Assembly (NCBI GenBank): GCA_021323595.1
Contig: JAJPKR010000032.1
Span: 1 to 34,528 of the forward strand
DNA length: 34,528 bases
Source of the DNA: Terriglobia bacterium
GTDB lineage: Bacteria > Acidobacteriota > Terriglobia > Terriglobales > SCQP01
Direction of reading: 5' to 3'
The notes below the pieces were generated by a model that worked only from the letters and a program-made list of their open reading frames with translations, was not told where the DNA came from and ran no database searches. How positions within the stretch are numbered: position 1 is the stretch's first letter; each line of letters begins with the position of its first letter. Of this stretch, positions 24,677 through 33,619 are shown in pieces. The position numbers and the translations under genes are program-made.

Positions 24677-26422
24677 ATGCGCTTTGCACGCTTGCTGGCC
24701 GCCGCTGCGGTCGCTCTCGGCCTTTTCGCCGTTCTTGCGGGACAGAGTCGCGCGCGCCGCCGCGCCGCCGCGCCGCCGCCGTGGTCGTCAACGGTGCGCA
24801 GCGAGCCGGGCGGAGCCTGGGGCACGCATGGCGCGGTGGCGAGCGCGGAATCGCTGGCCACCGGGGCCGGCCTGGAGATGCTGCGCGAAGGCGGCAACGC
24901 TGTGGACGCCGCCGTGGCGGTGGGCTTCGCCTTGGCGGTCACTCATCCCTTCGCCGGCAATCTCGGCGGCGGGGGCTTCATGCTGATTCGCATGTCCGGC
25001 GGCGAGAGCTACTTTCTCGACTTCCGCGAGGAAGCACCCGGCGCGGCTAGCCCCAACATGTACTTGGACGCGCGCGGCAACTACATTCCCAACTCCAGCA
25101 TCCTCGGCTACCGCGCCATCGGCATTCCCGGCAGCGTGGCCGGACTCGCCGCTGCGGAGCAGCGCTTCGGCAGGCTAGGCCTGGCGGCGACGATGGCGCC
25201 GGCGATCCGCCTAGCCGCCGCGGGCTACCGCCTCGATTACGCCGAGGCGCGCGCGCTGCATAGCGAAAACCTCAAGGTCTTTCCCATCAGCCATCGCATC
25301 TTCCAGCGCGACGGCGACTATTACCAGCCCGGCGATGTCTTCCGGCAGCCGGAGCTGGCGGCGACGCTGCGCGCCATCGCCGCGGGCGGCGCCGCGGTCT
25401 TCTATCGCGGCGCCATTGCGCGCCAGCTCGCCGCCTTCCTGCAAAGCCATGGGGGCTTGATCACCGCCGCGGACCTGGCCCATTACCAGGTGAAATGGCG
25501 TCAGCCGCTGACCGGCACCTATCACGGCTACGGGATCGTCACCTCGCCGCCGCCTTCCTCGGGCGGCGTCGTGCTGCTCGAGATGCTCAACATGCTGGCC
25601 GATAGCGGCTATCAACAGCGCGGCTTTCTCTCCGCCGCGGCGATCCATGATGAGACCGAGGCCATGCGCCGCGCCTTCGCCGATCGGGCCGCCTACCTGG
25701 GCGATCCCGACTTCAATGCCTTGCCGCTCAGCACTTTGCTCAGTCCCAGTTACGCGCGCGAGCGCTGGAGCACGGTCAAGGCCGATGCCGCCACCCCCAG
25801 CAGCGAGGTCGGCGCCGGGCCCCTGCCCCCGCAGGAATCCACCGAGACCACCCACTATTCGGTGGTGGATTCGGCCGGGGACGCCGTCGCCGTCACCACC
25901 ACGCTCAACAACGGCTTCGGCTCCGGGGTCACCGCGGGGAACCTCGGCTTCCTGCTCAACGACGAGATGGATGATTTCACCTCGAAGCCGGGCGTACCCA
26001 ACATGTTCGGCTTGATCCAAAGCCGGGCCAACGACATCCAGCCCTACAAGCGGCCGCTGTCCTCGATGGTGCCGACGATCGTGACCAAGGATGGCAAGCT
26101 GTTTTTGGTGGTCGGCAGTCCCGGCGGGCCGCGCATCATCACCACCGTCTTCGAGGTCATCACCGACATGGTGGATTTCGGCCTCAACGTGCAGCAGGCG
26201 GTGGATGCGCCCCGCTTCCACCATCAATGGATGCCGGACGTGCTGGATCTCGAAGGCCTCGGTTTCTCGGCCGACACGCAAGCGCTGCTGCGGCAGATGG
26301 GTTATCAACTGCGCGTGCGCGGCGCCTGGTGCGACGCCGAAGCCATCGCCGTCGATCCCGCCACCGGCGCTTATCGCGCGGCGACCGACCCTCGCGCCGA
26401 CGGCGCCGCGGCGGCCTACTGA
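24677..26422 (+). CDS. ggt: gamma-glutamyltransferase (secreted, self-processing)
   Basis: The 581-residue Ntn-hydrolase cleaves or transfers the gamma-glutamyl group of glutathione and related compounds outside the cytoplasm. A signal sequence (MRFARLLAAAAVALGLFAVL) precedes the large-subunit region with GLEMLREGGNAVDAAVAVGF, GNLGGGGFMLIRMS, and SPPPSSGGVVLLEMLNML. The autocleavage point is TTHYSVVDSAGDAVAVTTTL, where Thr391 becomes the N-terminal nucleophile of the small subunit, the same residue number as in E. coli. Downstream GSPGGPRIITTVFEVI forms the oxyanion/substrate loop. ATG 24677 is chosen because it starts the signal peptide; the frame stays open upstream without one. The stop and the next ATG share one base (TGATG). 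Confidence 0.95.
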   Translation: MRFARLLAAAAVALGLFAVLAGQSRARRRAAAPPPWSSTVRSEPGGAWGTHGAVASAESLATGAGLEMLREGGNAVDAAVAVGFALAVTHPFAGNLGGGGFMLIRMSGGESYFLDFREEAPGAASPNMYLDARGNYIPNSSILGYRAIGIPGSVAGLAAAEQRFGRLGLAATMAPAIRLAAAGYRLDYAEARALHSENLKVFPISHRIFQRDGDYYQPGDVFRQPELAATLRAIAAGGAAVFYRGAIARQLAAFLQSHGGLITAADLAHYQVKWRQPLTGTYHGYGIVTSPPPSSGGVVLLEMLNMLADSGYQQRGFLSAAAIHDETEAMRRAFADRAAYLGDPDFNALPLSTLLSPSYARERWSTVKADAATPSSEVGAGPLPPQESTETTHYSVVDSAGDAVAVTTTLNNGFGSGVTAGNLGFLLNDEMDDFTSKPGVPNMFGLIQSRANDIQPYKRPLSSMVPTIVTKDGKLFLVVGSPGGPRIITTVFEVITDMVDFGLNVQQAVDAPRFHHQWMPDVLDLEGLGFSADTQALLRQMGYQLRVRGAWCDAEAIAVDPATGAYRAATDPRADGAAAAY

Positions 26423-27255
26423 TGCGGGTCGTCTCCACGTACTTGTTTCATCGGCGGCGGCTGCAACCGGCACTGCTCGACGGTTTGGCGCAGGCGGGGG
26501 CGGAGGCGATCGAGCTGTTCTGCGCGCGGGAAAGCTTCGATTACACCGATCTCGCGCAGGTCGAGGAACTGGCCGCCTGGCTGCGCCACTCGCCGCTGCG
26601 GCTGCATTCGATGCACGCGCCCCTGCACGCCGAGGCCGGCGGCGGCGCGCCGCCGCTCGACATCGCCGAGCCCGACCGCCGCCGCCGCTTGACGGCGGTC
26701 GCCGAGATCGAGCGCGTGCTGGAACTCGCCGACAAAATGCCCTACGGCTTCTTGGTGCTGCATCTGGGGGTGAGGGGCTGCGAGCGCGACGACCGCCGCG
26801 CCGAAGCCGCCTTCAGCAGCCTCGAGCGGCTGCGCATGCTGGCCAAGCCCGCCGGGGTCACCCTGCTGGTCGAGAACATTCCCAACGCACTGGCGACTCC
26901 CGACCCGCTGATGGAGTTTTTGGATCGCACCCACCTGCACGACATCGGCGTCTGCTTCGACTCGGGCCACGCGCACCTGCCGGCGGCGCTCTGCGGCGGC
27001 GGCGGCGTGCTGGCCGCCTTCGAGCGCTTGCGCCCGCGGCTGCGCTCGACCCATCTCCACGACAACCGCAGGCAAAGCGACGATCACCTTTGGCCCGGCG
27101 AGGGGACGATCGCATGGCCCGAACTCATGCCGCGGCTGGCGGGCATCCCCGATCTGCCGTGGGTGGTGGAGATCGGCGACGACGCGCCCGAAGAGACGGT
27201 CTGCGCTCGCCTCGCGGACTGCTGGCGGCGGCTGGCGGGCTGGGCCGCCGCGTAG
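26422..27255 (+). CDS. xylose-isomerase-like TIM barrel (sugar phosphate isomerase/epimerase family)
   Basis: The 277-residue protein has the AP_endonuc_2 fold. Beta-strands carry MRVVSTYLFHRR, AEAIELFCAR, LRLHSMHAP, GFLVLHLGVRG, TLLVENIP, GVCFDSGHAH, STHLHDNR and WVVEIGDD. The metal-ligand positions (His in LHSMHAP and VLHLG, Glu in LLVENIP, Asp/His in FDSGHAH, His in HLHDN, Glu in WVVEIG) are all filled, so it is probably an active divalent-metal enzyme. Members isomerise or epimerise sugars or hydrolyse abasic DNA; which one applies cannot be seen. It starts on the last base of the ggt stop codon, so co-translation with ggt is likely. Confidence 0.88.
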   Translation: MRVVSTYLFHRRRLQPALLDGLAQAGAEAIELFCARESFDYTDLAQVEELAAWLRHSPLRLHSMHAPLHAEAGGGAPPLDIAEPDRRRRLTAVAEIERVLELADKMPYGFLVLHLGVRGCERDDRRAEAAFSSLERLRMLAKPAGVTLLVENIPNALATPDPLMEFLDRTHLHDIGVCFDSGHAHLPAALCGGGGVLAAFERLRPRLRSTHLHDNRRQSDDHLWPGEGTIAWPELMPRLAGIPDLPWVVEIGDDAPEETVCARLADCWRRLAGWAAA

Positions 27256-27258
27256 AAT
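27253..27258 (+). promoter_or_regulatory. possible -10 element (TAGAAT) upstream of asnS
   Basis: TAGAAT overlaps the stop codon of the TIM-barrel gene and is followed by six bases and an ATG at 27265. Transcription starting there would leave a leader of about 117 bases before asnS. Confidence 0.4.
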
Positions 27259-27264
27259 AGGCTA

Positions 27265-27372
27265 ATGGCGGAACGCCTTTACGAACCGCGCCGCCTCGCC
27301 GCCGGCAGGGAGTTGCGGGGCGCAGAGCTCACCACCCCGGCGCCCGCCGCGCACGCGGCGCGCCGGCAATAG
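27265..27372 (+). CDS. possible small leader ORF (35 residues) before asnS
   Basis: ATG 27265 opens a 35-residue frame (MAERLYEPRRLAAGRELRGA...) ending at TAG 27370-27372, ten bases before the asnS ATG. A TAGAAT hexamer sits at the leaderless spacing just upstream. The product is Ala/Arg-rich, with no Asn residue that would suggest classical attenuation, no signal peptide and no known domain. It may be a real small protein, a translated leader that controls asnS, or chance. Confidence 0.25.
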   Translation: MAERLYEPRRLAAGRELRGAELTTPAPAAHAARRQ

Positions 27373-27381
27373 ACCCATTCC

Positions 27382-28707
27382 ATGGCCGAAACCGCTTCGC
27401 AAGCCGCTCCCGCCATCGCCATCCGCGATGCCGCCGCCCACGTGGGCCGAAGCGTGCGCCTGCGCGGCTGGCTCTACAACCTCCGCGAAAGCGGCCAGCT
27501 GCTGTTCCCCATCTTTCGCGACGGCACCGGGCTGATGCAGGGCGTCGTCTTCAAGAAGACGGCCTCGCCCGAACTCTTCGAGCGTGTTCGCCAACTGACG
27601 CAGGAATCCTCGCTCGAAGTCACCGGCACGCTCCGCGCCGAGCCGCGCGCCCCGGGCGGCTACGAACTTGACGTGCAAGATCTGGTCGTGCTGCAAGCGG
27701 TGGCGGCCGCCGAGCCGTATCCCATCACTCCCAAGGAACACGGCATCGAGTTCCTGATGGAGCACCGCCATCTCTGGCTGCGCAGCCAGCGCCAAGTGGC
27801 GATCCTGCGCGTGCGCCACGAGGTAATTCGCGCCGTGCGCGAATTCTTCGACGAGGACGGTTTCACGCTGGCCGACGCGCCCATCCTCACCCCGGCGGCC
27901 TGCGAAGGGACGACGACGCTGTTCGAAGTCGAGTATTTCGACGACAAGGCCTATCTCACCCAGTCCGGCCAGCTCTATGCCGAGGCCTGCGCGTTAGCTC
28001 TCGGCAAGACCTATTGCTTCGGCCCGACGTTTCGCGCGGAGAAGAGCAAGACCCGCCGCCATCTCACCGAGTTTTGGATGGTCGAGCCGGAGGTGGCCTT
28101 CGCCGAGCTCGACGACATCATGAACCTCGCCGAGCGGCTGGTGGCGCACGTGGTCGAGCGGGTGCTCGCGCGCCGCCGCCCCGAGCTGGCAGTGCTCGGG
28201 CGGGACACCGCCGCGCTGGAAAAGGTGCAACTCCCGTTCCCGCGCATCAGCTACGACGACGCGGTGGCGCGCGTCAACGCCGCCGGCGGCGCCATGCAGT
28301 ACGGCACCGACCTGGGCGGCGGCGACGAGACGCTGCTGGCGCGGCAATTCGACCGGCCGGTGCTGGTGCACCGCTACCCCGCCGCGGTCAAGGCCTTCTA
28401 CATGCAGCCCGATCCCGTCCGGCCGGACCTGGCGCTCTGCGTGGACATGCTGGCGCCGGAGGGCTACGGCGAGATCATCGGCGGCAGCCAGCGCATCCAC
28501 GATCTCGACTTGCTCCGCTCCCGCATCGCCGCGCAGGGCCTGCCGGAAGAGGCCTTCCGGTGGTATCTAGACCTGCGCCGCTTCGGCAGCGTCCCGCACG
28601 GCGGCTTCGGCATGGGCATCGAGCGCGTGGTCGCCTGGCTGTGCGGCATCGAGCACGTCCGCGAAACGATCCCCTTCCCGCGCACCATCTACCGCATTTA
28701 TCCTTGA
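27382..28707 (+). CDS. asnS: asparagine--tRNA ligase
   Basis: The 441-residue class II synthetase charges tRNA-Asn. An OB-fold anticodon domain (residues about 20-115, [20 protein letters not shown]) is followed by the core: motif 1 region [20 protein letters not shown], motif 2 [20 protein letters not shown] and motif 3 [14 protein letters not shown]. The [20 protein letters not shown] segment and the ETI[PQ]FPRTxxRxxP tail are AsnRS-like rather than AspRS-like, and no GAD insertion is present. Presence of AsnRS implies direct Asn-tRNA formation, although an amidotransferase route could also exist elsewhere. It starts ten bases after a possible small ORF and is 6 bases from the arginase gene. 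Confidence 0.94.
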   Translation: MAETASQAAPAIAIRDAAAHVGRSVRLRGWLYNLRESGQLLFPIFRDGTGLMQGVVFKKTASPELFERVRQLTQESSLEVTGTLRAEPRAPGGYELDVQDLVVLQAVAAAEPYPITPKEHGIEFLMEHRHLWLRSQRQVAILRVRHEVIRAVREFFDEDGFTLADAPILTPAACEGTTTLFEVEYFDDKAYLTQSGQLYAEACALALGKTYCFGPTFRAEKSKTRRHLTEFWMVEPEVAFAELDDIMNLAERLVAHVVERVLARRRPELAVLGRDTAALEKVQLPFPRISYDDAVARVNAAGGAMQYGTDLGGGDETLLARQFDRPVLVHRYPAAVKAFYMQPDPVRPDLALCVDMLAPEGYGEIIGGSQRIHDLDLLRSRIAAQGLPEEAFRWYLDLRRFGSVPHGGFGMGIERVVAWLCGIEHVRETIPFPRTIYRIYP

Positions 28708-28713
28708 GCGCGT

Positions 28714-29625
28714 ATGAAAGACCGCATCCGCGTGATCGGCGTGCCGCTCGATCTCGGCCAGGACCGCCGCGGCGTGGACATAGGGCCTTCCGCGCTGCGC
28801 GTCGCCGGCCTCACCGCCCGCCTCGAGAGCCTCGGCTTTAAAGTCGAAGACGCCGGCAATGTGGTGGTGGCGACGCCGGAACAAAAGGCGCCGGGCAACC
28901 CGCGCGCCAAGTATCTGCGCGAAATCGCCAGCACTTGCAAGAAGCAGGCGGAATGGGTCATCAAGACCCTCGAAGACGGCGCCTTCCCGCTGGTCCTGGG
29001 CGGCGATCACTCCATCGCCATGGGCACCGCCAGCGGCGTCAGCGAGTTTTACCGGCGGCAGCAAAAGCGCATCGGCCTGATTTGGCTCGACGCGCACGGC
29101 GACTTCAACACGCCCGAAACGACACCGAGCGGCAACGTTCACGGCATGCCGCTGGCGTGCCTGCTCGGCTATGGTCCCAAGGAGCTATCGCAGCTTCTTG
29201 GCTTCGCTCCCAAGGTGGCGGCGGAGAACACGGTGTTGGTCGGCGTGCACTCGCTGGACGGCGGCGAAAAGCAGCTCCTGCGCGAGGCCGGCGTCAAAGT
29301 CTTCACGATGCGCGACCTGGACGAGCGCGGGATGCGCGCGGTGCTGGAAGAAGCCATCGCCATTGCCGGGAACGGCTGCGAAGGCTTCGCGGTCTCTTTG
29401 GACATGGACTTCGTGGACGCGTCCTACGCGCCGGGCGTGGGCACGCCGGTGCGCGGAGGCGTGACTTATCGCGAAGCGCACCTGGCGCTTGAGATTCTCT
29501 GTGACAGCGGCAACATGCTGTCGCTGGAAGTCGTCGAAGTCAACCCCGTGCTCGACGATCGCAACCGCACCGCCGAGCTCGCCGTCGAGCTGATCGCCAG
29601 CGCCTTGGGCAAGAAAATCTTCTAG
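28714..29625 (+). CDS. rocF: arginase
   Basis: The 303-residue enzyme hydrolyses L-arginine to ornithine and urea with a binuclear Mn site. Visible ligands are His99 in GGDHSI, Asp126/His128/Asp130 in DAHGDFNT and Asp230/Asp232 in SLDMDFVD. The substrate loop SGNVHGMPLA and the APGVGTPVRGG segment complete the arginase rather than agmatinase pattern, as does the VEVNPVLDDRNRTAELAVEL C-terminus. It is 6 bases from asnS, so co-transcription is likely. No urease genes are in view. The product family also includes formiminoglutamase-like enzymes, but the SGNVHGMPLA loop favours arginase. Confidence 0.93.
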   Translation: MKDRIRVIGVPLDLGQDRRGVDIGPSALRVAGLTARLESLGFKVEDAGNVVVATPEQKAPGNPRAKYLREIASTCKKQAEWVIKTLEDGAFPLVLGGDHSIAMGTASGVSEFYRRQQKRIGLIWLDAHGDFNTPETTPSGNVHGMPLACLLGYGPKELSQLLGFAPKVAAENTVLVGVHSLDGGEKQLLREAGVKVFTMRDLDERGMRAVLEEAIAIAGNGCEGFAVSLDMDFVDASYAPGVGTPVRGGVTYREAHLALEILCDSGNMLSLEVVEVNPVLDDRNRTAELAVELIASALGKKIF

Positions 29626-29689
29626 GCCGCCGCGAGCTTTCCTGTGATATTGTCCGGGTGGAGTAAGCTGCCATTGCTCCCAAGTTCCG

Positions 29690-31396
29690 ATGGCCCAACT
29701 CAGCCCCTCGCCCCACGTCTATGACGCAGTGATCGTCGGCTCCGGCGCCGGCGGCGGCATGGCCGCCTATGTGCTGACGCAAGCCGGTTTGAAGTGTCTC
29801 ATCCTCGAAGCCGGGGACTGGTACGACACCGCGAAGCAGTCCACCATGCTGATGTGGCCGTACGACGCCCCGCACCGCGGGGTCGGCGGCGGCACCTCGT
29901 CGTGGGGCTACTTCGACGCCTGCGTCGGCGGCTGGACGGTGAAGGGCGAGCCCTACACGCAGGCGCCCGGCACCGATTTCATGTGGTGGCGCGCGCGCAT
30001 GCTGGGCGGCCGCACCAACCACTGGGGCCGCATCTCGCTGCGCATGGGTCCCTATGATTTCAAGCCGTACAGCCGCGACGGCAAGGGTTTCGACTGGCCG
30101 ATCACGTACGAAGATCTCGCGCCCTATTACGACAAGACGGAGGAGCTGATCGGCGTTTTCGGCTCGGCCGAGAATTGGGAGAACACGCCGGACGGCAAAT
30201 TCCTACCCTCGCCGCGCCCGCGCTGCTACGAGCTGGTGATTCAGCAGGCCTGCCGCAAGCTGAACATTCCTTGCATTCCCTCGCGTCTTTCGATCCTGAC
30301 GCAGCCGCTCAACGGCCGGCCCGCCTGCCACTACTGCGGACAGTGCGGGCGGAGCTGCGCCACCTTCTCCAACTTCAGCTCGCCGACGGTGCTGCTGCCG
30401 CCCGCGCTCAAGACCGGGCGGCTGGAGATTCGCACCGGCGCCATGGCGCGCGAGGTGCTGGTCGGCCGCGACGGGCGCGCCACCGGCGTCTCCTACATCG
30501 ACAAGAAGACGCGGCGCGAGGTGCAGGTGCGCGGGCGCGTAGTCGTGCTCGCGGCCAGCGCGTGCGAAACGGCGCGCTTGCTGCTCAATTCGCGCAGCAC
30601 TCTCTTCCCCGAAGGCTTGGCCAATTCCAGCGGCCTCGTCGGCCGCTATCTGATGGATACGGTCGGCTCCGACGTCGGCGGCCATCTGCCGCAATTGATG
30701 GATCTGCCGTCGCACAACGAAGACGGCGTCGGCGGCATGCACCTTTACATGCCTTGGTGGAATTACGGCAGGCAATTGCGCCACGAACTGCCCTTCGCTC
30801 GCGGCTACCACATCGAGTTCGGCGGCGGCCGCGGCCTGCCCGAAGCCGGCGTGCTCGGCGGCAGCGAGCGCTTTCTCGGCGGCGGCTACGGCGTCGAGCT
30901 CAAGCGCGGGTTGCGCAAGTTGTGGGGCTCGTTCGTCGGCTTCTCCGGCCGCGGCGAGATGATTCCCAACGACCAGAGCTACTGCGAGATCGACCGCGAC
31001 GTAGTGGATGAGTACGGAATTCCCGTGCTCAAATTCCATTTCCAATGGAGCCAGGACGAGATCTTGCAGGCCCGGCACATGCAGGAGACCTTCCGCGAAA
31101 TCATCGAGACCGCCGGCGGCACCGTCACCTACGCGGCGCAAGGCGCGGCGGACAACTGGGGCATTTCCAAAGGCGGCCAAATCATCCACGAGGTCGGCAC
31201 AGCGCGCATGGGCGCCAACCGCCGCGAATCCGTGCTCAACTCGTATTGCCAAGCCTGGGATTGCAAGAACTTGTTCGTAACCGACGGCGCGCCCTTCGTC
31301 AGCAACGCCGACAAGAATCCCACGCTCTCGATCATGGCGCTGGCGTGGCGCACTTCCGAGCACATCGTCGAACTGGGCAAGAGGTTGGAACTATGA
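29690..31396 (+). CDS. GMC-family FAD-dependent oxidoreductase (gluconate/glucose dehydrogenase large-subunit type)
   Basis: The 568-residue flavoprotein should oxidise an alcohol or sugar and pass electrons to the respiratory chain. The FAD site VIVGSGAGGGMAAYV is at residues 14-28, with MLGGRTNHWGRISLRM and the C-terminal GMC active site (HEVGTARMG then NADKNPTLSIMALAWR). Four cysteines at 213, 216, 219 and 223 (CHYCGQCGRSC) form a compact cluster resembling the 3Fe-4S-binding Cys motif of FAD-dependent glucose dehydrogenases. No signal peptide is present; export is presumably by hitch-hiking with the Tat-targeted partner encoded next, whose ATG overlaps this stop by 4 bases. A dedicated cytochrome c subunit gene is not adjacent. 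Substrate unknown. Confidence 0.92.
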   Translation: MAQLSPSPHVYDAVIVGSGAGGGMAAYVLTQAGLKCLILEAGDWYDTAKQSTMLMWPYDAPHRGVGGGTSSWGYFDACVGGWTVKGEPYTQAPGTDFMWWRARMLGGRTNHWGRISLRMGPYDFKPYSRDGKGFDWPITYEDLAPYYDKTEELIGVFGSAENWENTPDGKFLPSPRPRCYELVIQQACRKLNIPCIPSRLSILTQPLNGRPACHYCGQCGRSCATFSNFSSPTVLLPPALKTGRLEIRTGAMAREVLVGRDGRATGVSYIDKKTRREVQVRGRVVVLAASACETARLLLNSRSTLFPEGLANSSGLVGRYLMDTVGSDVGGHLPQLMDLPSHNEDGVGGMHLYMPWWNYGRQLRHELPFARGYHIEFGGGRGLPEAGVLGGSERFLGGGYGVELKRGLRKLWGSFVGFSGRGEMIPNDQSYCEIDRDVVDEYGIPVLKFHFQWSQDEILQARHMQETFREIIETAGGTVTYAAQGAADNWGISKGGQIIHEVGTARMGANRRESVLNSYCQAWDCKNLFVTDGAPFVSNADKNPTLSIMALAWRTSEHIVELGKRLEL

Positions 31397-32085
31397 ACCG
31401 CGAGCAAGACAGAGAATCCGCAGCGCCGATCCGCATCGGACGGCGCGACGCCCTCAAGGTCTTAGGCGCAGCGCCGGCGGCGGCCCTGGTCGCCAGCGCC
31501 CCGGCGGCCGCCCTCGATCACGCAAGCGGCATGGCCATGCCCAGCGCCCGCCCGCCGGCGGCGGCGCCGGCGGGCGAGTACCAGCCGCGCGCGCTCACCG
31601 CGCACGAATACCGGATGCTGGAAATCCTCTCCGAGCTGATCTTGCCGGCCGACGAGCGCAGCCCCGGCGCCCAAGCCGCCGGCGTGCCCGCCTGCATCGA
31701 CGATTGGCTCACGATTCGCGGCGAGCGCTGGCTAGACGAGATTCGCGGCGGGTTTCTCTGGCTGGATGTCGAGGCGCGCCGCCACTACGGACACGACTTC
31801 GCCGAGTGCACGGCGGGCGAGCACAAGGAGTTGATCGACCGCATCGCTTGGCCGGACCGCGCAACGATCGAGGACGCCAACGCCGCCGCCTTCTTCAGCC
31901 GCTTGCGCGACGCCGTGGTCTCCGCCTTCTACTCCAGCAAGATCGGCGTGGCCGACCTCGGCTACCTCGGCAACACCATGGTGGCGCATTGGCAAGGCTG
32001 TCCTGATACCGTGCTGGCGCGGCTCGACCTCACCTACGAACAAAGCCAATGGCGCGCGCCCTTCCCCGGGCGCTCCAAGGCTTAG
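31393..32085 (+). CDS. gluconate 2-dehydrogenase subunit 3 family protein (Tat-exported)
   Basis: The 230-residue small partner of the GMC oxidoreductase starts with a Tat-type signal: GRRDALKVLG near residues 16-25, then an Ala-rich hydrophobic core to about residue 42. A Met/Ala/Pro-rich linker precedes the domain with LTAHEYRMLEILSELILPAD, GVPACIDDWL and ECTAGEHKELIDRIAW, the typical Gluconate_2-dh3 signature. In known complexes this subunit helps fold and export the flavoprotein. It overlaps the preceding gene by 4 bases (ATGA), so equimolar production is likely. The end faces the aminotransferase gene convergently. Confidence 0.9.
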   Translation: MNREQDRESAAPIRIGRRDALKVLGAAPAAALVASAPAAALDHASGMAMPSARPPAAAPAGEYQPRALTAHEYRMLEILSELILPADERSPGAQAAGVPACIDDWLTIRGERWLDEIRGGFLWLDVEARRHYGHDFAECTAGEHKELIDRIAWPDRATIEDANAAAFFSRLRDAVVSAFYSSKIGVADLGYLGNTMVAHWQGCPDTVLARLDLTYEQSQWRAPFPGRSKA

Positions 32086-32105
32086 GCTAGCGGCAGCCAT
32101 CCGCC

Positions 32106-32124
32106 GCGGGCGCGCTCGGCCCGC
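32106..32124. terminator. hairpin between convergent genes
   Basis: GCGGGC at 32106-32111 pairs with GCCCGC at 32119-32124 around a 7-base loop. It lies in the 43-base gap between the convergent stops of the oxidoreductase small subunit and the aminotransferase. It has no U-tract. Confidence 0.35.
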
Positions 32125-32128
32125 AAGG

Positions 32129-33034
32129 CTAGCCCCGCGAACCGCCGACCGGAGCAGCACCGGTCGCGCGCGCGGGCTTCGCGTGCGCCTCCACGTAGCG
32201 CTTGACCGCAGCGGCGAAAATACGGCGGACGCGCGCCGTCACCGCGCCCGGCGGCGGCAGCGGGAAGTCATCCACCTGCCCGACGGGCTGCACTTCGCGG
32301 GTGGAAGAGCTGATGAAGACCTCGTCGGCAGCGCGCAAGTCCGAGGGCCAAAGCGGCGCTTCCCGTACCGGCAGGCCTTCCTCCGCCGCGCCCTCGAGAA
32401 TGGTCTTGCGGCTGATTCCCGGCAGCGCGCCGGCGGACAGCGGCGGGGTCAATACCCCGCCGTCCTTCACCACGAACACGTTCGCGGAGGTGCACTCGGC
32501 AATCTCGCCGCGCTCATTGAGCAGCAGCGCGTCGTCGAAGCCCTCCGCCGCCACGCTCTCGAGCGTGGCCAAGTTGTGCGCCCAGCTGAGGGATTTGGTC
32601 GCGGCCAGCGGCGCGGCGGCATGCCGCGCGTGGGGGATCGTGCGCAGCTTGGCGCTCGCGCCCCAATCGCGCAGGTCGGCGGTGAAGATCAGCAAATCGG
32701 TCTTGCGCTCCACGGGACGGTCGAGCAACCCGCCGTGGTTGCGGATCAAATACACCCGCGCCATGGCCTCGGCGGCGCGGTTCTGCGCGATCAGAAGCTC
32801 GAAGAGCTCGGGCACGCGCGCCAGCCAATCCTCTACGTCCACCCGCAGCCGCGCGCCGTCGGCGGCCAGCCGCTGCAGGTGATCCTCGAGGGCAAACGGT
32901 ACGCCGCCATAGATACGCAAGGTGCTGAACAGGCCCCAGCCCGACAATAAGCCGGTTTGAAACGGCGAGAGCCGGATGTCAGTGGCTACGACGAGCGCGC
33001 CATTATGAATCGCGAAGCGATGAACGTTTGCCAC
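32129..33034 (-). CDS. class IV aminotransferase / aminodeoxychorismate lyase-like
   Basis: The 301-residue PLP enzyme has the fold-type IV plan: GLLSGWGLFSTLRIYGGVPF near residues 28-47, a central RVYLIRNHGG, and the PLP Lys at position 147 in AATKSLSWAHNLATLES. The PLP phosphate region (NERGEIAECTSANVFVV, and PGISRKTILE) completes it. Branched-chain aminotransferase, D-amino-acid aminotransferase and 4-amino-4-deoxychorismate lyase (PabC) share this plan. The KSLSWAHNLATLE stretch is closer to PabC/D-amino-acid types by eye, but the call is left open. The start is GTG 33034 with no nearby in-frame ATG. It stands alone and convergent to the preceding operon. Confidence 0.85.
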   Translation of the reverse strand: MANVHRFAIHNGALVVATDIRLSPFQTGLLSGWGLFSTLRIYGGVPFALEDHLQRLAADGARLRVDVEDWLARVPELFELLIAQNRAAEAMARVYLIRNHGGLLDRPVERKTDLLIFTADLRDWGASAKLRTIPHARHAAAPLAATKSLSWAHNLATLESVAAEGFDDALLLNERGEIAECTSANVFVVKDGGVLTPPLSAGALPGISRKTILEGAAEEGLPVREAPLWPSDLRAADEVFISSSTREVQPVGQVDDFPLPPPGAVTARVRRIFAAAVKRYVEAHAKPARATGAAPVGGSRG

Positions 33035-33189
33035 CTGTTCGTCCCGAACTGCCGTACTCTTCCCACTTTACCGTCATTCGGGAAGCTCAAACCGCACCGG
33101 GGCTTTCGCCGCAGCCCGCCGGGAGCTTCGCCCAACCCGCCGCCCGCCCTCCGCCTCGCCACCTCGCCTCCTTCGACCCGGCGGTCTGC

Positions 33190-33195
33190 TAGACT
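33190..33195 (+). promoter_or_regulatory. possible -10 element (TAGACT) before the small unknown gene
   Basis: TAGACT is followed by exactly six bases and the GTG start at 33202, matching the leaderless geometry at several other genes. No Shine-Dalgarno is seen. Confidence 0.4.
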
Positions 33196-33201
33196 CGGCG
33201 C

Positions 33202-33615
33202 GTGCGCATTCCCTTGCCCGCGCAGCCGGTGAACGGCGGCGCGTCATCGCCGGCGCGTGTCTTCGTGATCTCCGGCCTGACCGCCGAAGCGCGCTTCCGG
33301 CTGCCGAGCCAGCTCTGCCCGCGGGCGGAGGAGAAATGGGACCTCGCGCTGCTCTACATGGGCGGCGACGAGCTCACAGGCGAAGAGAGCGAGCCCTACT
33401 TCGTGCTGCGGCGCGCCTTCGACCAGGGGGCGGCGGTTGCCGCCGCCCGCATCGAATGGGAAGGAGTGTTCACGATCCTGGCCAACGACGATGAAGCGGC
33501 CGAAAGCCTATTTGCCGCCCTCATCGCCGCCGCCGGGCCGCAGGAGGTCGTGCGCGAGTGGAGCGAAGACGCAATGACGCTCGACATGTTCCGGCAACTG
33601 CTAGCCTTGACATAG
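33202..33615 (+). CDS. small cytoplasmic protein of unknown function
   Basis: The 137-residue protein has a GTG start and no signal peptide or membrane segment. It is acidic in its C-terminal half, with a helical Ala/Glu-rich character (ANDDEAAESLFAALIAAAGP, EVVREWSEDAMTLDMFRQLL). The middle contains EKWDLALLYMGGDELTGEES and RIEWEGVFTILAND. I do not recognise the family. It ends 4 bases before the ABC ATPase start, so co-transcription is likely and a link with that transporter is possible but unproven. Confidence 0.65.
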   Translation: MRIPLPAQPVNGGASSPARVFVISGLTAEARFRLPSQLCPRAEEKWDLALLYMGGDELTGEESEPYFVLRRAFDQGAAVAAARIEWEGVFTILANDDEAAESLFAALIAAAGPQEVVREWSEDAMTLDMFRQLLALT

Positions 33616-33619
33616 GGCC

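Noticed and set aside
25211-26473. 420-residue minus-strand frame across ggt
   Set aside because: Shadow frame; the plus strand carries a full gamma-glutamyltransferase with its catalytic Thr.
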